From contig DATKCQ010000086.1 of the NCBI GenBank assembly GCA_035513135.1, positions 1-64,000 of the forward strand: a DNA stretch of 64,000 bases, written 5' to 3'. The stretch is from Thermohalobaculum sp035513135 (GTDB taxonomy: Bacteria > Pseudomonadota > Alphaproteobacteria > Rhodobacterales > Rhodobacteraceae). The position numbers and the translations under genes were made by a program. Positions 1 to 11,014 of this stretch are shown piece after piece. Below the pieces are notes generated by a model. It saw only the letters and a program-made list of their open reading frames with translations. It searched no databases and was not told the origin of the DNA. The stretch's first letter is position 1, and each line of letters begins with the position of its first letter.

Positions 1-4
1 GCCC

Positions 5-1603
<1,599 letters not shown>

Positions 1604-1776
1604 GGATACCTGTGACGTTGCCTGTGTGACGATGAGCGGCGGATTGTTCGGCCGCATTCACCACGCGGCCACGGCACCCCCATTGGTGCCGGTCACATCT
1701 GGTGGGGAATGTGAGCAGTCGCAGCATGAATGTCAATCATTCTGACCTGCGACATGACCGCCTGCGCGGCGGGGGC

Positions 1777-1811
1777 TTGACGGGTGCTGTAATTTCGATA
1801 TATCCGGAAAT
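1777..1811 (+). promoter_or_regulatory. Predicted promoter and operator of the arsR-like gene
   Basis: TTGACG (1777-1782) and TATATC (1799-1804) are spaced 16 bases apart, a good sigma-70 match. The ATG at 1812 is only 8 bases past the -10 box, so transcription would start at about the initiation codon (leaderless mRNA). Inverted ATTTC/GAAAT arms around 1791-1811 straddle the -10, a plausible place for an ArsR-type repressor to bind. Predicted from sequence only. Confidence 0.5.
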
Positions 1812-2177
1812 ATGGAACAGACACATGCACACCCCCCGAGTCTCGAGCCGCTGGACCGCGCGGATGCGGCGGAGGCCTTCGCCGCGCTGGGCTCGGAGGT
1901 GCGGCTCGCGATCCTGCGCGCGCTGGTGCGCGCCGGCGAGGCGGGGCTGACGGTGGGCGCGCTGCAGGCGCGGCTCGCCGTCGCCGGCTCGACGCTGAGC
2001 CACCATTTGCGCGCGCTGATGCAGGCGGGCGTGCTGGAGCAGACGCGCGAGGGGCGCACGCTGGTCTGCCGCGCGCGCTACGACCGGATAAGGGAGCTGG
2101 CGGCGTTCCTGGTCAGCGAGTGCTGCGCCGATGCCCGGGAGATGGGGCAAGACCGGATGCAGGAGAAGCGGGCATGA
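1812..2177 (+). CDS. ArsR-family winged-helix transcriptional regulator
   Basis: A 121-residue ArsR/SmtB-type repressor. The core (AFAALGSEVRLAILRALV, then STLSHHLRALMQAGVLEQTREGR) is the typical helix-turn-helix plus beta-wing. A Cys pair (SECCAD) near the C-terminus is a candidate metal(loid)-sensing site, though the classic ELCVCDL-type sensor is absent. Its stop overlaps the start of the permease gene by four bases (ATGA), so the two are translationally coupled and the permease is the obvious target. The inducer (arsenic, organoarsenical, copper or zinc) is not determined. Confidence 0.9.
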   Translation: MEQTHAHPPSLEPLDRADAAEAFAALGSEVRLAILRALVRAGEAGLTVGALQARLAVAGSTLSHHLRALMQAGVLEQTREGRTLVCRARYDRIRELAAFLVSECCADAREMGQDRMQEKRA

Positions 2178-3214
2178 CGACGATCGTCCTCGAGCGGGCC
2201 GGGGCGCTGTGGCGCAACTTCCGCGACTGGGACCGGGTGTGGCTGGCGATCCTGGCGATCCCGGTGGCGGTGCTGCTGCTCGACCCCGCGCGGGTCGGCG
2301 TGGTGCTCGAGACGGCGGTGACGGCGTTCATGGGCACGCTGCCGTTCATGGCGCTGGCGGTGCTGATGATCGCCTGGCTCAAGGCGACCGGGGCCGAGGG
2401 GGTGGTGGCGCGCGCCTTCACCGGGCGCGAGAGCCGGATGATCGTGCTCGCCGCGCTGGCGGGCGGGCTGATGCCGTTCTGCTCGTGCGAGGTGATCCCG
2501 TTCGTCGCGGCGCTGCTTGCGGCGGGAACGCCGCTCTCGGCGGTGATGGCGTTCTGGCTGGCCTCGCCGCTGATGGACCCGCCGCAGTTCCTGATCACCG
2601 CGGGGGCGCTGGGCAGCGAGTTCGCCGTGGGCAAGCTGGTCTTCGCGCTGGCGATCGGGATGGGCGGCGGGTTCGTCATGCAGGCGATGATGGCGGGCGG
2701 CGCGTTTGCCGATCCGCTGCGCCCGCGCAAGGGCTGCTGCAAGACCTGCGGGGTGAGCGGGCTGGGCGGCACGCCCCACTGGCGCTTCTGGGAGGAGGGC
2801 GCGCGGCGCGCCGCCTTCCGCGAGACCGGGGTCGAGCAGGCGCTGTTCCTGACCAAGTGGCTGAGCCTCGCCTATCTGCTCGAGGGGTTGTTGATCCAGT
2901 ACGTGCCGGCCGAGCTGATCGGCGGGCTGGTCGGCGGCGACGGGGCCGGCTCGGTGGTGCTCGGGGCGCTGGCGGGCGCGCCGGCCTACATCAACGGCTA
3001 TGCCGCGCCGCCGCTGGTCGCCGGGCTGATGGAGCAGGGCATGAGCGCCGGCGCGGCGATGGCCTTCATGACGGCGGGCGCGGTGAGCTGCATCCCGGCC
3101 ATGGCCGCCGTGTGGGCGCTGGTGCGGCGCGAGGTGTTCGCGGCTTACGTGGCGCTCGGGCTCGGCGGGGCGGTCTTCAGCGGGCTGGTGTTCGGCATGG
3201 TGGCCGGGGGGTAG
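2174..3214 (+). CDS. ArsP_1/DUF318-family permease (metal or organoarsenical efflux)
   Basis: A polytopic inner-membrane protein of 346 residues with about eight hydrophobic segments. The hallmark MPFCSCEVIPFV motif of the ArsP_1 (PF03773) family is near residues 98-109, and a central cytoplasmic loop carries a CCKTCG cluster. A second PAYINGYAAPP half-repeat lies near residue 275. Families with this architecture include ArsP, which exports trivalent organoarsenicals, and SO_0444-like proteins linked to Cu/Zn efflux; the Cys-rich loop favours the latter kind. The start at the ATGA overlap with the regulator is preferred over an upstream ATG at 2120. Confidence 0.85.
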   Translation: MTTIVLERAGALWRNFRDWDRVWLAILAIPVAVLLLDPARVGVVLETAVTAFMGTLPFMALAVLMIAWLKATGAEGVVARAFTGRESRMIVLAALAGGLMPFCSCEVIPFVAALLAAGTPLSAVMAFWLASPLMDPPQFLITAGALGSEFAVGKLVFALAIGMGGGFVMQAMMAGGAFADPLRPRKGCCKTCGVSGLGGTPHWRFWEEGARRAAFRETGVEQALFLTKWLSLAYLLEGLLIQYVPAELIGGLVGGDGAGSVVLGALAGAPAYINGYAAPPLVAGLMEQGMSAGAAMAFMTAGAVSCIPAMAAVWALVRREVFAAYVALGLGGAVFSGLVFGMVAGG

Positions 3215-3246
3215 TCCCGGACCAGCCCCCGGCCGGGGGCCGGGAC
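3214..3246 (+). terminator. Strong hairpin after the permease gene
   Basis: GTCCCGG (3214-3220) pairs with CCGGGAC (3240-3246), and between them CCCCCGG/CCGGGGG (3226-3239) forms an inner palindrome. It begins at the stop codon of the permease. No T-run follows, so it is a terminator-like or mRNA-stabilising hairpin rather than a textbook Rho-independent terminator. Confidence 0.4.
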
Positions 3247-3939
3247 CGCGCCGTGCAGAGGCTGCGCACATTGCACAGATCGCTAAGTAGTTATTTTCAT
3301 TGGAAACTCTCTGTGAACGGTTTTTATGGTTAACCGAGGCGGCACGGCGCGGACCTGATCCGCGGTCTGAACCTGCGCGGCTGTCAGGGCCCGCCCGGCC
3401 TCCATGAGAACCGGATTCGGGGTATGGGCGTGCAGCCGCGAGCGGCAGGCAGTCGCAGGACGATCCGACGTCGGCTATCGGGGCAACGCCAGACCTCTAA
3501 TGACCCGCGAGCAATGTCTCGTTTGTGCCATAATCGGAGGCTTGACAACCGCGGTTACTCCAAGTCTTCCCAGCAAATGAATATCTGATTTTGAACCTTC
3601 GAATAGACTGCCCAGTGCGCCGATTCTTCCGGCTCCTCGTGTGGAACGAGTTTTGCGTATGCGGCGTTTACGTTATTTGAGCATTTTTGTGAGCACGGAA
3701 GAGGCAATCGAGCGGTAGCCGTATCGCCGAATGGACGAACTGCATTCCGGGAAGAATTCCGGATGAGGTGCTGACCAGTGATGCGGCCATGCCGTCGCGG
3801 TTTGGCTCCGACTTAAATGACCATCTTGGGTCGAACAGCGACCATGGTCGGTGCAGGGTGGGCGACCGGTTTCCGGCGTCAAGCCGACGCCGGCATCGAG
3901 GTCTGAAAACATTTGGCTGCGTTGCCGCGCCGAGCCCCT
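3247..3939. other. Gene-poor, AT-richer gap with no supported gene
   Basis: About 690 bases between the permease and prfC are clearly less GC-rich than the flanks (for example around 3270-3340 and 3530-3700) and contain several short open frames on both strands, none with family resemblance, a ribosome-binding site or GC-skewed third positions. An 8-bp perfect inverted repeat with a 5-base spacer lies at 3873-3893, downstream of prfC. It may be a degenerate remnant or hold an unrecognised small RNA; I cannot support either. Confidence 0.6.
3873..3893 (-). terminator. Possible prfC terminator hairpin
   Basis: CCGGCGTC and GACGCCGG form a perfect 8-bp stem with a 5-base loop, 47 bases past the prfC stop on the minus strand. 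No T-run follows on the minus strand, so the call is weak. Confidence 0.3.
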
Positions 3940-5583
3940 TCAGACATGCGTCTCCTTCACGCTCGCCAGCGTCACCTCCGGCCAGTCGCGGACGACGCGG
4001 TCGATGTCCCACTGGAGGCGGGTCATGTAGACCGGGGCGCCGTCGTGGTCGTGGGCGATGTGGCCCTTGTTGGCCTGCATGAAGGCCTCGAGGCGGTCCT
4101 TCGGGCCGGAGATCCAGCGGGCGCCGGTGAACTGGGTCGTGTCGAAGCGGACGGGGAGGCCGTACTCAGATTCGATGCGGCTGGCCAGCACGTCGAACTG
4201 CAGGGGGCCGACGACGCCGACGATGAAGCCCGAGCCGACCTGGGGCTTGAAGACCTGGGCGGCGCCCTCCTCGGCGAACTGGAGAAGGGCCTTGTCGAGG
4301 TGCTTGGCCTTCATCGGGTCGGCGGCGCGCACGGCGCGCAGGAGCTCGGGGGCGAAAGCGGGGATGTCGGCGAAGCGGAGCGGCTCGCCCTCGGTGAGCG
4401 CGTCGCCGATGCGCAGTTGCCCATGGTTGGGGATGCCGATGATGTCGCCGGCCCAGGCGTCCTCGGCGGTCTCGCGCTCGGAGGCCAGGAAGAGCACCGG
4501 GTTGTTGATCGCCATCGGCTTGGCGGCGCGCACGTGGTGCAGCTTCATGCCGCGCGTGAAGTGACCGGAGCAAAGGCGCACGAAGGCGACGCGGTCGCGG
4601 TGCTTTGGGTCCATGTTCGCCTGCACCTTGAAGACAAAGCCGGTGACGGCGGGCTCCTCGGCCGCGACCTGGCGCGAGGCGGCGCGGCGGGGCTGCGGCG
4701 GCGGGGCGTATTTGCCGATGCCCTGCATGATCTCCTGCACGCCGAACGAGTGCAGCGCCGAGCCGAACCAGATCGGCGTCATGTGGCCCTCGCGGAAGGC
4801 CGCCATGTCGAAGGCGGGCAGCAGGCCGCGGGCCATCTCGACCTCCTCGCGCAGGCGCGCGGCGAGGTCGGCGGGGATGTGCGCGTCGAGGGCGGGGTCG
4901 TCGAGGCCCTCGACGGCGATGGATTTGGCGCGGACGTTGCGCTCGGCGCGCGGCATGAGCTCGAGGCGGTCGTTCAGGAGGTCGTAGGCGCCGAGGAAAT
5001 CGCGGCCCTGGCCGATGGGCCAGCTTGCGGGGGCGACGTCGAGGGCCAGCGTCTCCTGGATTTCGTCGATGATCTCGAAGACCTCGCGGCTCTCGCGGTC
5101 CATCTTGTTGCAAAACGTCAGGATCGGCAGGTCGCGCAGGCGGCAGACCTCGAAGAGCTTGCGCGTCTGGCTCTCCACGCCCTTGGCGCCGTCGATCACC
5201 ATGATGGCGGCGTCGACGGCGGTGAGCGTGCGGTAGGTGTCCTCGGAGAAGTCCTCGTGGCCCGGCGTGTCCACGAGGTTGAACCAGTGCGCGCCGTAGG
5301 GGAACGACATGGCCGAGGACGACACCGAGATGCCGCGCTCCTGCTCCATCTTCATGTAGTCCGAGCGGGTGCGCCGCGCCTCGCCCTTGGCGCGCACCTG
5401 GCCGGCGAGCTGGATGGCGCCGCCGTAGAGCAGGAGCTTCTCCGTCAGCGTGGTCTTGCCCGCGTCGGGGTGCGAGATGATGGCGAAGGTGCGCCGCCGC
5501 GCGATCTCGGGCGGCAGCGCGGGCAGGTTGTGGCCGGCGGGAGCCGGGCGAGGGGCGCCCTTGGGGGCGTCGCGGTCGAGCAT
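3940..5583 (-). CDS. prfC: Peptide chain release factor 3
   Basis: The 547-residue translational GTPase RF3, which recycles RF1/RF2 from the ribosome after peptide release. G1 (SHPDAGKT) is at residues 37-44, followed by the RGISVSSS effector loop, DTPGHEDF (G3) and NKMD (G4). The EF-Tu-like domain 2 and the RF3-specific C-terminal domain follow, giving the usual family length. The N-terminus has about 25 extra Pro/Ala-rich residues before the conserved EIARRRTFAIISHP. It stands alone, with gaps on both sides. Confidence 0.96.
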   Translation of the reverse strand: MLDRDAPKGAPRPAPAGHNLPALPPEIARRRTFAIISHPDAGKTTLTEKLLLYGGAIQLAGQVRAKGEARRTRSDYMKMEQERGISVSSSAMSFPYGAHWFNLVDTPGHEDFSEDTYRTLTAVDAAIMVIDGAKGVESQTRKLFEVCRLRDLPILTFCNKMDRESREVFEIIDEIQETLALDVAPASWPIGQGRDFLGAYDLLNDRLELMPRAERNVRAKSIAVEGLDDPALDAHIPADLAARLREEVEMARGLLPAFDMAAFREGHMTPIWFGSALHSFGVQEIMQGIGKYAPPPQPRRAASRQVAAEEPAVTGFVFKVQANMDPKHRDRVAFVRLCSGHFTRGMKLHHVRAAKPMAINNPVLFLASERETAEDAWAGDIIGIPNHGQLRIGDALTEGEPLRFADIPAFAPELLRAVRAADPMKAKHLDKALLQFAEEGAAQVFKPQVGSGFIVGVVGPLQFDVLASRIESEYGLPVRFDTTQFTGARWISGPKDRLEAFMQANKGHIAHDHDGAPVYMTRLQWDIDRVVRDWPEVTLASVKETHV

Positions 5584-5830
5584 GGGGCGGCATGTAGCGG
5601 CGGGAGGCGGCTTTGCCTAGGGCAAACCGGCCGCCGGGGCCCTGGCATATCGAAGTGCCGCGATTTCCGAGCCGCAAAGCGGGTCCACCTTGCTCGAAAT
5701 CGCTCCAGGGGTGGGAGAATCTGCCTGACGGACAGGCGGGGCGGGGCGGGCGACCCGTGGGTGCGCGGACTTGCCAGCCGCGGCCCGGCTTGCTACCTAG
5801 ACACGGAACCTGACTGAAACGCTTGGGAAT

Positions 5831-7024
<1,194 letters not shown>

Positions 7025-7165
7025 CCGGTCGGCGGCGTTGGCGGCCCGCGGAATAATTGCACGCGACTCCCCGGGATTGGGCTTTAACCCGGGGCGCCGA
7101 TCCAATATGTCTGCGGGGAACAGTGCAGCCGGGCCGCGTCGCCCGGCGAAACGGGAGTGCGCGGC

Positions 7166-7411
7166 ATGCTCAACAATATCGGCCCCTTCGGCCTGATCAT
7201 CATCCTCATCGTCGTCCTGCTGCTTTTCGGCCGGGGCAAGATCCCGCAGCTGATGAGCGACGTCGCCAAGGGCATCAAGAGCTTCAAGCGCGGCATGAAG
7301 GAGGACCTCGACGACGGCGAGGAGGAGGCCGCGAAGGACCAGGAGAAGCTCGACAAGGCCGCCGAAGAGGCCATCGACGTGACCCCGAAGAAGCAGCAGA
7401 ACAAGGCTTGA
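7166..7411 (+). CDS. tatA: Sec-independent protein translocase TatA
   Basis: An 81-residue single-span membrane protein that forms the twin-arginine translocation pore. The N-terminal hydrophobic helix (GPFGLIIILIVVLLLFGRGKIPQL) with the FGRGKIP hinge is followed by an amphipathic helix and an acidic Lys/Glu-rich tail. The ATG at 7166 is chosen because GGGAG (7153-7157) sits 8 bases upstream as its ribosome-binding site; the GTG at 7157 overlaps that site. First gene of tatABC. Confidence 0.95.
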   Translation: MLNNIGPFGLIIILIVVLLLFGRGKIPQLMSDVAKGIKSFKRGMKEDLDDGEEEAAKDQEKLDKAAEEAIDVTPKKQQNKA

Positions 7412-7437
7412 GGGGCGCGTCCCCATAGGCGGCTGAG

Positions 7438-7947
7438 ATGTTGGATCTGGGCTGGTCCGAGCTTCTGGTCATCGGCATCGTCGCCCTGATCGTCGTCGGG
7501 CCCAAGGACCTGCCGAGGATGCTGCGCACGCTCGGCCAGTACGCGGGCAAGGCGCGCAGCGTGGCGCGCGAGTTCCAGCGCTCGATGGACGACGCGGCGC
7601 GGCAGGCCGACATCGACGAGTTGCGCGAGGTGAAGAAGGACCTCGACAAGGATGTCGACGAGGTGCGCCAGGCGCAGTACAAGATGCAGCGCGACCTCAG
7701 CCAGTCGTTCCTCGACAAGCCCGACAAGCCCGACAAGTCAGCGAAGAAGGCGGCAGCGGACGGCGGCGGGGCGGCCGCCGCGGCGCCGGCCGAGGCACCG
7801 GCGGCGGAGGCTGCGCCGGCCGAGCCTGCCGCCAGGGCTGCCGCCAAACCTTCGCGCAAGCCCGCGAGCGAGCCTGCAGGCAAGCCTGCCGACGCGCCGG
7901 CCGCGCCTGAGTCCGCGCCGCGGCCCGGCAAGGTGAGCGGTGCATGA
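7438..7947 (+). CDS. tatB: Sec-independent protein translocase TatB
   Basis: A 169-residue membrane protein that, with TatC, makes the receptor for twin-arginine signal peptides. The N-terminus (MLDLGWSELLVIGIVALIVVGPKDLPRMLRTLG) has the TatB-specific glutamate at position 8 and the GPKDLP hinge. A long amphipathic helix follows. The C-terminal third is an Ala/Pro/Lys-rich tail with KPD and PAG repeats (9-bp DNA units near 7713). Its stop overlaps the tatC start (ATGA). Confidence 0.95.
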   Translation: MLDLGWSELLVIGIVALIVVGPKDLPRMLRTLGQYAGKARSVAREFQRSMDDAARQADIDELREVKKDLDKDVDEVRQAQYKMQRDLSQSFLDKPDKPDKSAKKAAADGGGAAAAAPAEAPAAEAAPAEPAARAAAKPSRKPASEPAGKPADAPAAPESAPRPGKVSGA

Positions 7948-8762
7948 CCGACAAGCACATCGAGGAGAGCTCCGCGCCGCTGCTCGACCACCTGGTGGAG
8001 CTGCGCTCGCGACTGATCCGCTCGATCATCGCCTTCATCGTGGCGATGATGATCTGCTTCGCCGTGGCCGAGCCGATCTTCGACTTTCTCGCCGCGCCGA
8101 TGAAGGACGCCATGCTGCGGCGGGGCCACGACCCGCAGCTGATCTTCACCGGGGCGCACAAGGTGTTCTTCACCTATGTGCAGGTGGCGATGTTCGGCGG
8201 CTTCTTCTTCGCCTTCCCGGTGATCGCCAACCAGCTCTGGCGCTTCGTCGCGCCGGGGCTCTACAAGACCGAGCAGAAGGCGCTGCTGCCGTTCCTGGTG
8301 GCGACCCCGGTGCTGTTCTTCATCGGCGCCGCCTTCGCCTACTACGCCGCGCTGCCGCTGGCCTTCGACTTCTTCCTCAGCTTCGAGAAGAGCCCGGTGA
8401 CCGAGGCCGATCCGACGGCGCTGAAGATCCAGTTCCTCGGCACGGTGGACGAGTATCTCGGGCTGACCATGAAGTTCATCCTGGCCTTCGGCATCGCCTT
8501 CCAGCTGCCGGTGGCGCTGACGCTGATGGCGAAGGCCGACCTGATCGGCTCGGACGGGCTGATCCGCAACCGCAAATACGCCATCGTCGGCATGATGGTC
8601 GCGTCGGCGCTGTTCACGCCGCCCGACATCTTCTCGATGATGCTGATGTTCGCGGTGGTCTACGCGCTCTACGAGGTCTCGGTGCAACTGGTGAAGATCG
8701 TCGAGAAGCGGCGCGAGGAGGCGCTGCGCGCCCAGGGCCTGGCGGACGACGACGAGGAATGA
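7944..8762 (+). CDS. tatC: Sec-independent protein translocase TatC
   Basis: A 272-residue, six-span inner-membrane protein that recognises the twin-arginine signal. Near the N-terminus it has PLLDHLVELRSRL, containing the conserved Glu and the LR patch involved in signal binding, and the first periplasmic loop carries FTGAHKVFFTYVQVAMFGG. The C-terminal half has the RNRKYAIVGMMVASALFTPPD segment typical of the family. Translationally coupled to tatB; the DUF815 gene follows six bases on. Confidence 0.96.
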   Translation: MTDKHIEESSAPLLDHLVELRSRLIRSIIAFIVAMMICFAVAEPIFDFLAAPMKDAMLRRGHDPQLIFTGAHKVFFTYVQVAMFGGFFFAFPVIANQLWRFVAPGLYKTEQKALLPFLVATPVLFFIGAAFAYYAALPLAFDFFLSFEKSPVTEADPTALKIQFLGTVDEYLGLTMKFILAFGIAFQLPVALTLMAKADLIGSDGLIRNRKYAIVGMMVASALFTPPDIFSMMLMFAVVYALYEVSVQLVKIVEKRREEALRAQGLADDDEE

Positions 8763-8768
8763 GGCGGC

Positions 8769-9671
8769 ATGGCTGACAAGACCCGGGCGCTGCGGGCGGT
8801 CTCACGGGCCTCCGGGGGCGAGGCCCGCGATACGCAGGCGCTCGCGCGCATCGCCGCGGCGCTCGAGCGCATCAGCCCGGTGCCGCCCGAGGCGCCGGAC
8901 TTCGCCGCGGCGGAAGCGTTTCTCTGGGCGGTCGAACCGGACCGGCTGATCCCGGTGCCCAAGGTGAACCGGGTGGAGATGACGCTGCTGGTCGGCATCG
9001 ACCGGGCGCGCGACACGCTGCTCGAGAACACCGGGCGCTTTGCCCGCGGGCTGCCCGCCAACAATGCGCTGCTGTGGGGCGCGCGCGGCATGGGCAAGTC
9101 CTCGCTGGTCAAGGCGGCCCACGCCAGCGCCAATGCCGGGGCTGGCGGGCTGGTGCTGATCGAGATCCACCGCGAGGACATCCCCTCGATCGGGCGCCTG
9201 CTCGACCTGGTGCGCGGGGCCGACCGGCGTTTCCTGGTGTTCTGCGACGATCTCTCCTTCGACAAGGACGACTCGCACTACAAGGCGCTCAAGTCGGTGC
9301 TCGACGGCGGCATCGCCGGGCGGCCCGAGAACGTGCTGTTCTACGCAACCTCGAACCGGCGCCACCTGATGCCGCGCGACATGATCGAGAACGAGCGCTC
9401 GACCGCCATCAACCCCTCCGAATCGACCGAGGAGAAGGTCTCGCTTTCGGACCGCTTCGGGCTGTGGCTGGGCTTCCACCCGTGCGATCAGGACGAGTAC
9501 CTGGCGATGGTGCGCGGCTACTGCGACCATTTCGGCATTGCCATCGACGACGCGCGCCTGCGTGCCGAGGCGATCGAGTGGCGCCAGACCCGCGGCGCCA
9601 TGTCCGGCCGCGTGGCCTGGCAGTTCGTGCTCGACCTCGCGGGCCGCGAAGGGGTGCGGATCAGGCTCTGA
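8769..9671 (+). CDS. DUF815-family AAA ATPase
   Basis: A 300-residue ATPase of the DUF815 family. Walker A (GARGMGKSS) is at residues 104-112 and a Walker B-like FCDDLSF near 156-162; downstream are VLFYATSNRRHLMPRD (sensor-1 region) and a C-terminal winged segment. The cellular role of the family is unknown. Being 6 bases behind tatC it is likely cotranscribed with tatABC. This does not by itself prove a function in protein export. Confidence 0.9.
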   Translation: MADKTRALRAVSRASGGEARDTQALARIAAALERISPVPPEAPDFAAAEAFLWAVEPDRLIPVPKVNRVEMTLLVGIDRARDTLLENTGRFARGLPANNALLWGARGMGKSSLVKAAHASANAGAGGLVLIEIHREDIPSIGRLLDLVRGADRRFLVFCDDLSFDKDDSHYKALKSVLDGGIAGRPENVLFYATSNRRHLMPRDMIENERSTAINPSESTEEKVSLSDRFGLWLGFHPCDQDEYLAMVRGYCDHFGIAIDDARLRAEAIEWRQTRGAMSGRVAWQFVLDLAGREGVRIRL

Positions 9672-9699
9672 CGGGCGCTTGCGCCGGGCCGGGGAGCGG

Positions 9700-10935
9700 C
9701 TACTCCGCCCGCCGGCTTGCCCGGCTCCCCACCGGCTCGCCCAGGGTCGGCTCACCCGGGGTCGGCTCACCCAGCGTCGGCTCGCCCAGTTGCCCGCGCA
9801 CCCAGTCCTGAAACAGGAAGACCTCGTATTCCTCCTGCATCAGCACGCCGCGCTCGAACGCGGCGGACCGCAGCCCACGCTGGTTCAGCTCGCACGCCGC
9901 GCCGTCCTGCTCCATCACCAGCGTGCCGAATTCGGTGATCCGCGCCATGTCGAAATCCGCCCGCGCCAGCATCGCCGGGTCGAACAGCCACTCGGCCGAG
10001 AGCTCCATCGCCTCGGGCCCCAGCGGCAGGATGCGCACCGCCCGCACATAGTCCACATGCGCCGCGATGAATACCGAGGGCACCAGCGTCGCGTAGCGCT
10101 GGCCCGCCGCCCGGTCCTCGGCGCTCAGCCCCGCCAGCACGCCCTGCGCCCGGCCGTCCGTCGACCAGGTCTCGGCGCCGGCGCGCAGGCCGCCCGCGAA
10201 CGCCGGCGCCGGGTTCGCGGCCTGGGCCTGCCAGTCCGGATCGTCGCGCCGGGCCATGATGGCGCGGCCGTAGATCGGCACCAGCTCGCACAGCTCGGGA
10301 TGCACGTTCGGGCAGTGCAGGCACTCGTTGAAGTTCTCCCAGAAGACCTTCCAGTTGCACGCGAGCGTCCTGCGGTAGCTGTGCCCGACCACCAGGTCCG
10401 CCAGCGGCCAGCGCACCACCCAGGCGAGCTCCGCGCCGAACTGCTCGAGGAACGGCACCGCCGCCGCGCCCGCGGGGTTCACGAAGACGAAGCCGCCCCA
10501 CTCGGCCACCGCGACCGGGTGCAGCCCGTGCTCCGCCCGGTCGAACCCGGCCACCTTGCGCATCGCGCCCGTCGCGCGCAGCCGGCCCTCGAGGTCGTAG
10601 GCCCATTGGTGGTAGGGGCAGACGATCAGCCCGCGCTCGAGCCGCCCCGCGGTCGCCGTGCACAGCATCGAGCCGCGGTGCCGGCAGGTGTTGAAGTAGC
10701 CCCTGAGCGCCCCGTCCTCGCCGCGCACCAGCAGGATCTCCTGGCCGGCCACGGAGAAGCTGCGGAAGGCGCGCGGCCCGGCCAGCGTCTCGGCGCGGCA
10801 GAGATAGAGCCAGCTTCGCCGCCAGATCGCATCGAGCTCGCGCGCGTGGTGCGCCGGGTCGCGATACCAGGCGGCGGGCAGCGCGGGCTGCGCCGCCGCC
10901 AGCCCGTTGAACCGGGACTCGAGTGCGCCGCTCAT
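9700..10935 (-). CDS. Rieske-type ring-hydroxylating oxygenase, alpha subunit
   Basis: A 411-residue mononuclear-iron oxygenase. The Rieske [2Fe-2S] ligands are C84/H86 and C106/H109 (CRH and CPYH). The catalytic-iron motif is NFNECLHCPNVH, near residues 190-215. The overall form resembles alpha subunits that demethylate betaines (glycine betaine or stachydrine oxygenases) as much as aromatic dioxygenases. No reductase or ferredoxin gene is adjacent. The start at 10935 has GGGAGG just upstream; a longer reading adds 21 unrelated residues. The C-terminus ends in a short GEPTLGEP tandem repeat. The gene shares direction and neighbourhood with a polyamine-type binding protein and an aminotransferase. 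Substrate unknown. Confidence 0.85.
   Translation of the reverse strand: MSGALESRFNGLAAAQPALPAAWYRDPAHHARELDAIWRRSWLYLCRAETLAGPRAFRSFSVAGQEILLVRGEDGALRGYFNTCRHRGSMLCTATAGRLERGLIVCPYHQWAYDLEGRLRATGAMRKVAGFDRAEHGLHPVAVAEWGGFVFVNPAGAAAVPFLEQFGAELAWVVRWPLADLVVGHSYRRTLACNWKVFWENFNECLHCPNVHPELCELVPIYGRAIMARRDDPDWQAQAANPAPAFAGGLRAGAETWSTDGRAQGVLAGLSAEDRAAGQRYATLVPSVFIAAHVDYVRAVRILPLGPEAMELSAEWLFDPAMLARADFDMARITEFGTLVMEQDGAACELNQRGLRSAAFERGVLMQEEYEVFLFQDWVRGQLGEPTLGEPTPGEPTLGEPVGSRASRRAE
9733..9789. repeat. 15-bp tandem repeat, four copies
   Basis: Four slightly diverged copies of a 15-base unit encode the GEPTL/PGEPT repeat at the C-terminus of the Rieske protein, immediately before the stop codon. 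Confidence 0.9.
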
Positions 10936-11014
10936 GGCCTTACCTCCCAACGCGTGGCGCCGCCCGGCGAGCGTTCCCCGAGGCGGCGCCCTTCTCACGG
11001 TCCCCCGTCCTGCC

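Noticed and set aside
3673..3912. Small minus-strand open frame in the 3.2-3.9 kb gap
   Set aside because: No ribosome-binding site, no GC bias in third positions and no known motif; not supportable as a gene.
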